NCBI RefSeq assembly: GCF_010183535.1
Contig: NC_071331.1
Coordinates: forward strand, 14,942,001-15,006,000
DNA from: Caenorhabditis remanei
Lineage: Eukaryota; Nematoda; Chromadorea; Rhabditida; Rhabditidae
Reading direction: 5' to 3'
Length of the DNA stretch: 64,000 nt
In this document: positions 61,261-64,000 of the stretch, piece after piece
How the letters are laid out: the number at the start of each line of letters is the position of its first letter
How positions within the stretch are numbered: the stretch's first letter is position 1
The notes under the pieces: model-generated
What the model was told of the DNA's origin: nothing
The model's database searches: none
What the model saw: the letters and a program-made list of their open reading frames with translations, nothing else
Made by a program: the position numbers and the translations under genes

Positions 61261-61717
61261 GTCGATATTCAAAATACTTCGAAAAGTCAAGTGTTGCTCA
61301 TTTAATATTTTCCAAGTCAGAAACTGACTATTTCACAGATTGGCTATTCAGAATACCAAATCTTCTATCTTGTCAGCTTTCCATTATTGATCGGATACTC
61401 TATTTTAGATTCTAGATCGAATTTCAGCTTTTTCCAATTAGAACGAGACAACTCTGAAACTTCAGTTACTTGATTCATTGTTGAAATCTCCACTAACGTA
61501 AGGATCATCAGATTATGTATCGAAGTTCAGTTGTTGATCCTCCTTCGTAGTTTTCGGAAAATCCCGAAACGGGCGTATGATACCATCTCCAGGAATCTTT
61601 GAAGATACTTCTCTTCTACGGAAAACTTTGGAAGAAGACAATCTTGAATTCGGATCTTGAAAGATCTCATTAGGAGTTCAAAAGTTCAAGATGCAACAGT
61701 TCAAATAAAGAAAAAGT
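61261..61717. repeat. Duplicated segment B, copy 2
   Basis: Direct repeat of 56785-57247, same orientation, 4.5 kb away. Carries the matching minus-strand 47-codon frame at 61527-61670, with two amino-acid differences from copy 1 and no frame break. Confidence 0.8.
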
Positions 61718-61729
61718 CAAGAAATTCTC

Positions 61730-61860
61730 AGGTATAAATGAAACCAACAGTTGAAGTCACTATTGAAGCTCTTCTCAGTTCAATCCATCATAATCTTCCA
61801 ACCGGCACCACTGTCTTTCGCTATTCATATTCTCCTTTCAAGTCAGGATGCCGTTAGAGT
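61730..61860. repeat. Repeat A', second copy
   Basis: Second copy of the 130-base repeat (AGGTATAAATGAAACCAACA... to ATGCCGTTAGAGT). Together with 61130-61260 it brackets segment B, giving 1.2 tandem copies of a 600-base unit. Confidence 0.75.
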
Positions 61861-62181
61861 ATCTCCACATTGATTCTCTTATTTTTCAATGTAATGGTTC
61901 CGTAGATGAGAAACAGGAAGAGGTTATTATGTTCCCAGCCGGCTGACATTTTCTGCTTCCTTTGTGTAGCGTTTCCAAGTGAGCAGTATCGGAGACGATG
62001 AGTGTATTTTGCTGATCTGTCATGATGAGGGCCCATATAATGTTCGATTTGATATCCAGACTTTCCAAATGAAAAGGCAAATTAAAACTCTTCATTGATT
62101 GAATTAAATACGGAACAATAAAAGCGAACCCGAATGTTTGAAAACAGTACAGAATAAAACAAAAAGATGAAAACCGCCAAG

Positions 62182-63773
62182 TTACATCATTGACTTTCCT
62201 CGTTGAATTTCACATCCATGATTGTTAACTTGTCGGTCAATGATTTCATCAGCAACAGTTTTTCGATCATAGACAAGTCCAAGAGTGGCAGCAACATCAA
62301 TAAGAACTCTCGTCCAATTGTATTTCAAGGAATATTCAGAAGTGCGATAGTCTTGTGGGAATGTATGATGGAAGTTGTGACCTCCTTCTCCAACGGCTGC
62401 GATGGTTGTGAAGACGTTCTCAACTGGAGATACTGAGTGATCGTATGGCTTGTATCCGAAACTGAAAAAAGGAGGATTTGATTTTGTATTTTTTCTTTGG
62501 TGGTTTCTCCCTGGATTTATCTCCAAGATGTATTCTAGTAATGAAAGTCAAAACTCACTAATGGGCAGCACTGTTGATGCACCATGTGGCATGAAGAGTG
62601 AAGCAGTAACGGAAAGTGGCAGCAGTGTAGAAGGCGATGAAGGCAGTTTCTCCCCAGAAGTAGACTGGAATAATGGTTGGGAGAACGAAGCAAGAGAGGA
62701 TGACAAGTGGGAAGTAATGTCTGAAAATTGAATAGTTAGAACTCGACTCTTCAATGCAATCTACTCACTTTCTCTGGAAAACGAGAACTGGATCACTCAA
62801 AAGATCAGACATGTCAAGTTTAGCTCCTTGTTCTTTCACTTGTGGATGTTTACGGACGAGAAGCCATCCCATGTGAGCGAAGAAGAATCCACGTGTAGTG
62901 TTATGTGGATCAGCATCAGTATCAGTCCATTTGTGATGACAACGATGATCACGAGCCCACTCGATGACGTCATTTTGGAGAGCAATGTTATTCAGAAGCA
63001 TCAAGAAAATCCTCATTGGAGTTGTGGCTTTGTATGATTTGTGAGACCAGAGACGATGAGCTCCAGCAGTGATTCCGAATCCTCCGAATACATACAGAAG
63101 GAATGCTGAATATAATTCATTTATTTTTACTTCGTTCTTCTTTTCTCCTATTTTCCCTCAATCGTCTCGTGTTGATAAAAACGAAAACCCCCGGAATGAT
63201 CGAGAACTACATCCCGTTTCTCCTCTCTAACTCTCTATTTCTCTTCCGATTTCCTCATTCCCACAATTTGTGGTCATCTTTCTTTTGAATCACGCCATAA
63301 ATTTTTCGGCGACATGAGAAGTTCAACTACTCTTTCTCGCTGATCAAACTGATAACAAACTATTGGAATGAAACAAGACATACTGAAGATGACGGTTTGC
63401 CATTTTGCTTCGAAGATAAGTTGATAGAGTCCGATGGCGGCTCCGAAATGGAGAGCAACGAAGAGAGCGACGTTACGCCAGACGATCTCTCGCTTGTATG
63501 GAATCTGAAAAAAAAAAGACGATGAAGGTTGAATGATATTCTCCAATTGTTGTTTAGGTTATCATTTACTTCGAGATTAAGAACGATGAAAAAATAAATG
63601 AATAAAATCTTTTTTCAGATCACACTTCAAACTTTCAAAATAGATGAATATCTCACCTTCTTGCTTTCCTCTTGAAGTTTAGTTATCTCATCTGGATTCA
63701 CGGCAAGATATTGAGCTTCTGGAGCATCTTTTTCGATCTTTTTGGCGATGCTTGAACGAGTTTTGACGGTCAT
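62182..63773 (-). CDS. fat-6: Stearoyl-CoA delta-9 desaturase
   Basis: Exons 63657-63773, 63384-63504, 62769-63105, 62559-62720 and 62182-62461 give 338 residues. The three histidine boxes of membrane acyl-CoA desaturases are intact: HRLWSH (96-101), HRCHH (133-137) and HNFHH (274-278), with NNIALQNDVIEWARDHR before box 2 and four hydrophobic spans. The enzyme inserts the first double bond in stearoyl-CoA in the endoplasmic reticulum, making oleate; FAT-6 and FAT-7 are close paralogues and sequence alone cannot separate them. I choose fat-6 because it lies on chromosome IV with the other genes here. A TTTTTCAG acceptor lies 15 bases before the ATG. Confidence 0.95.
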
Positions 63774-64000
63774 TTTTCTGTATGTTTTCTGAAAAATTAA
63801 GAGTTAGAAGTGAATGACCCAATGAAAAGCTGAAGATGAAAAGCCGAAAGGAAAAAAGAAGGAATAAAAGTTTTGGAGGAGTTATTGAAGTACGTCTTCT
63901 TCTTGATTCTCTCCTTTTATATTCGAGCATAGATCTAGGCATCTGCGTAGTTGAAATGGGCGGAGCTCCATGCCCTGCTACACTACGCAACCCTTTGCCC
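63774..64000 (-). promoter_or_regulatory. fat-6: fat-6 upstream region
   Basis: 227 bases to the window edge. Contains the trans-splice acceptor near 63789-63796 (minus strand) and an inverted pair TGCGTAGT / ACACTACGCA around 63943 and 63978. Regulatory roles are not established. Confidence 0.35.

Larger units (their letters stand above)
60940..62181. other. Intergenic region with tandem A-B-A' repeats
   Basis: Holds segments A (61130-61260), B (61261-61717) and A' (61730-61860), described separately. No supported gene. The fat-6 3' UTR occupies the end; an ATTGAA-type signal rather than AATAAA may be used. Confidence 0.45.

Overview
The window is nuclear DNA of a nematode, almost certainly a Caenorhabditis species. 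The support is short introns with TTTTCAG acceptors, acceptors placed just upstream of several start codons (the usual mark of spliced-leader trans-splicing), AT-rich noncoding DNA, and a gene set that I recognise as the C. elegans chromosome IV set par-5, ech-2, let-92, trpa-1, let-653, nhr-43 and fat-6. Gene models were built by hand from splice signals and reading-frame phase. Every model listed closes in frame except one intron of let-92. Symbols come from memory of C. elegans orthologues and should be read as orthology calls.

Layout, left to right. 0.9-2.8 kb: an SLC17-like membrane transporter (+). 3.8-4.8 kb: the 14-3-3 gene par-5 (-). 5.7-11.6 kb: an unrecognised acidic, probably disordered 501-residue protein (+) with a 4.2 kb first intron. 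11.9-15.5 kb: a BTB-BACK-PHR protein (-), one intron of which holds a complete dimethylargininase-like gene on the opposite strand. 15.8-16.9 kb: the crotonase ech-2 (-), close enough upstream of the BTB gene to suggest an operon. 18.9-20.3 kb: PP2A catalytic subunit let-92 (+). 21.1-22.7 kb: a MOB-family protein (+). 23.8-31.7 kb: the ankyrin/TRP channel trpa-1 (+). 32.2-36.0 kb: a five-PAN, mucin-linker, ZP, transmembrane protein (+). 38.2-41.4 kb: let-653, PAN plus ZP with a mucin stretch (+). 41.9-43.0 kb: an F-box/FBA protein (+). 43.4-45.1 kb: an unrecognised 483-residue protein (-). 45.1-51.5 kb: largely empty. 51.5-54.5 kb: nuclear receptor nhr-43 (+). 54.5-58.4 kb: intergenic. 58.4-60.0 kb: a new 152-residue single-pass membrane protein model (+). 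62.2-63.8 kb: delta-9 desaturase fat-6 (-).

The genes do not form one pathway. They mix housekeeping signalling (14-3-3, PP2A, MOB), cold/noxious-stimulus sensing together with lipid desaturation (trpa-1, fat-6), and apical extracellular matrix of epithelial tubes (let-653 and its neighbour).

The most striking structures outside genes are mobile elements. Three elements have terminal inverted repeats beginning CA and exact 8-bp target duplications, as expected of non-autonomous hAT-type transposons. Two lie together in intron 1 of the MOB gene. The third, at 60.3-60.9 kb, is inserted inside an older copy of its own family. Two other palindromic elements (27.3 and 45.3 kb) and a 460-bp duplicated segment (56.8 and 61.3 kb) add to this.
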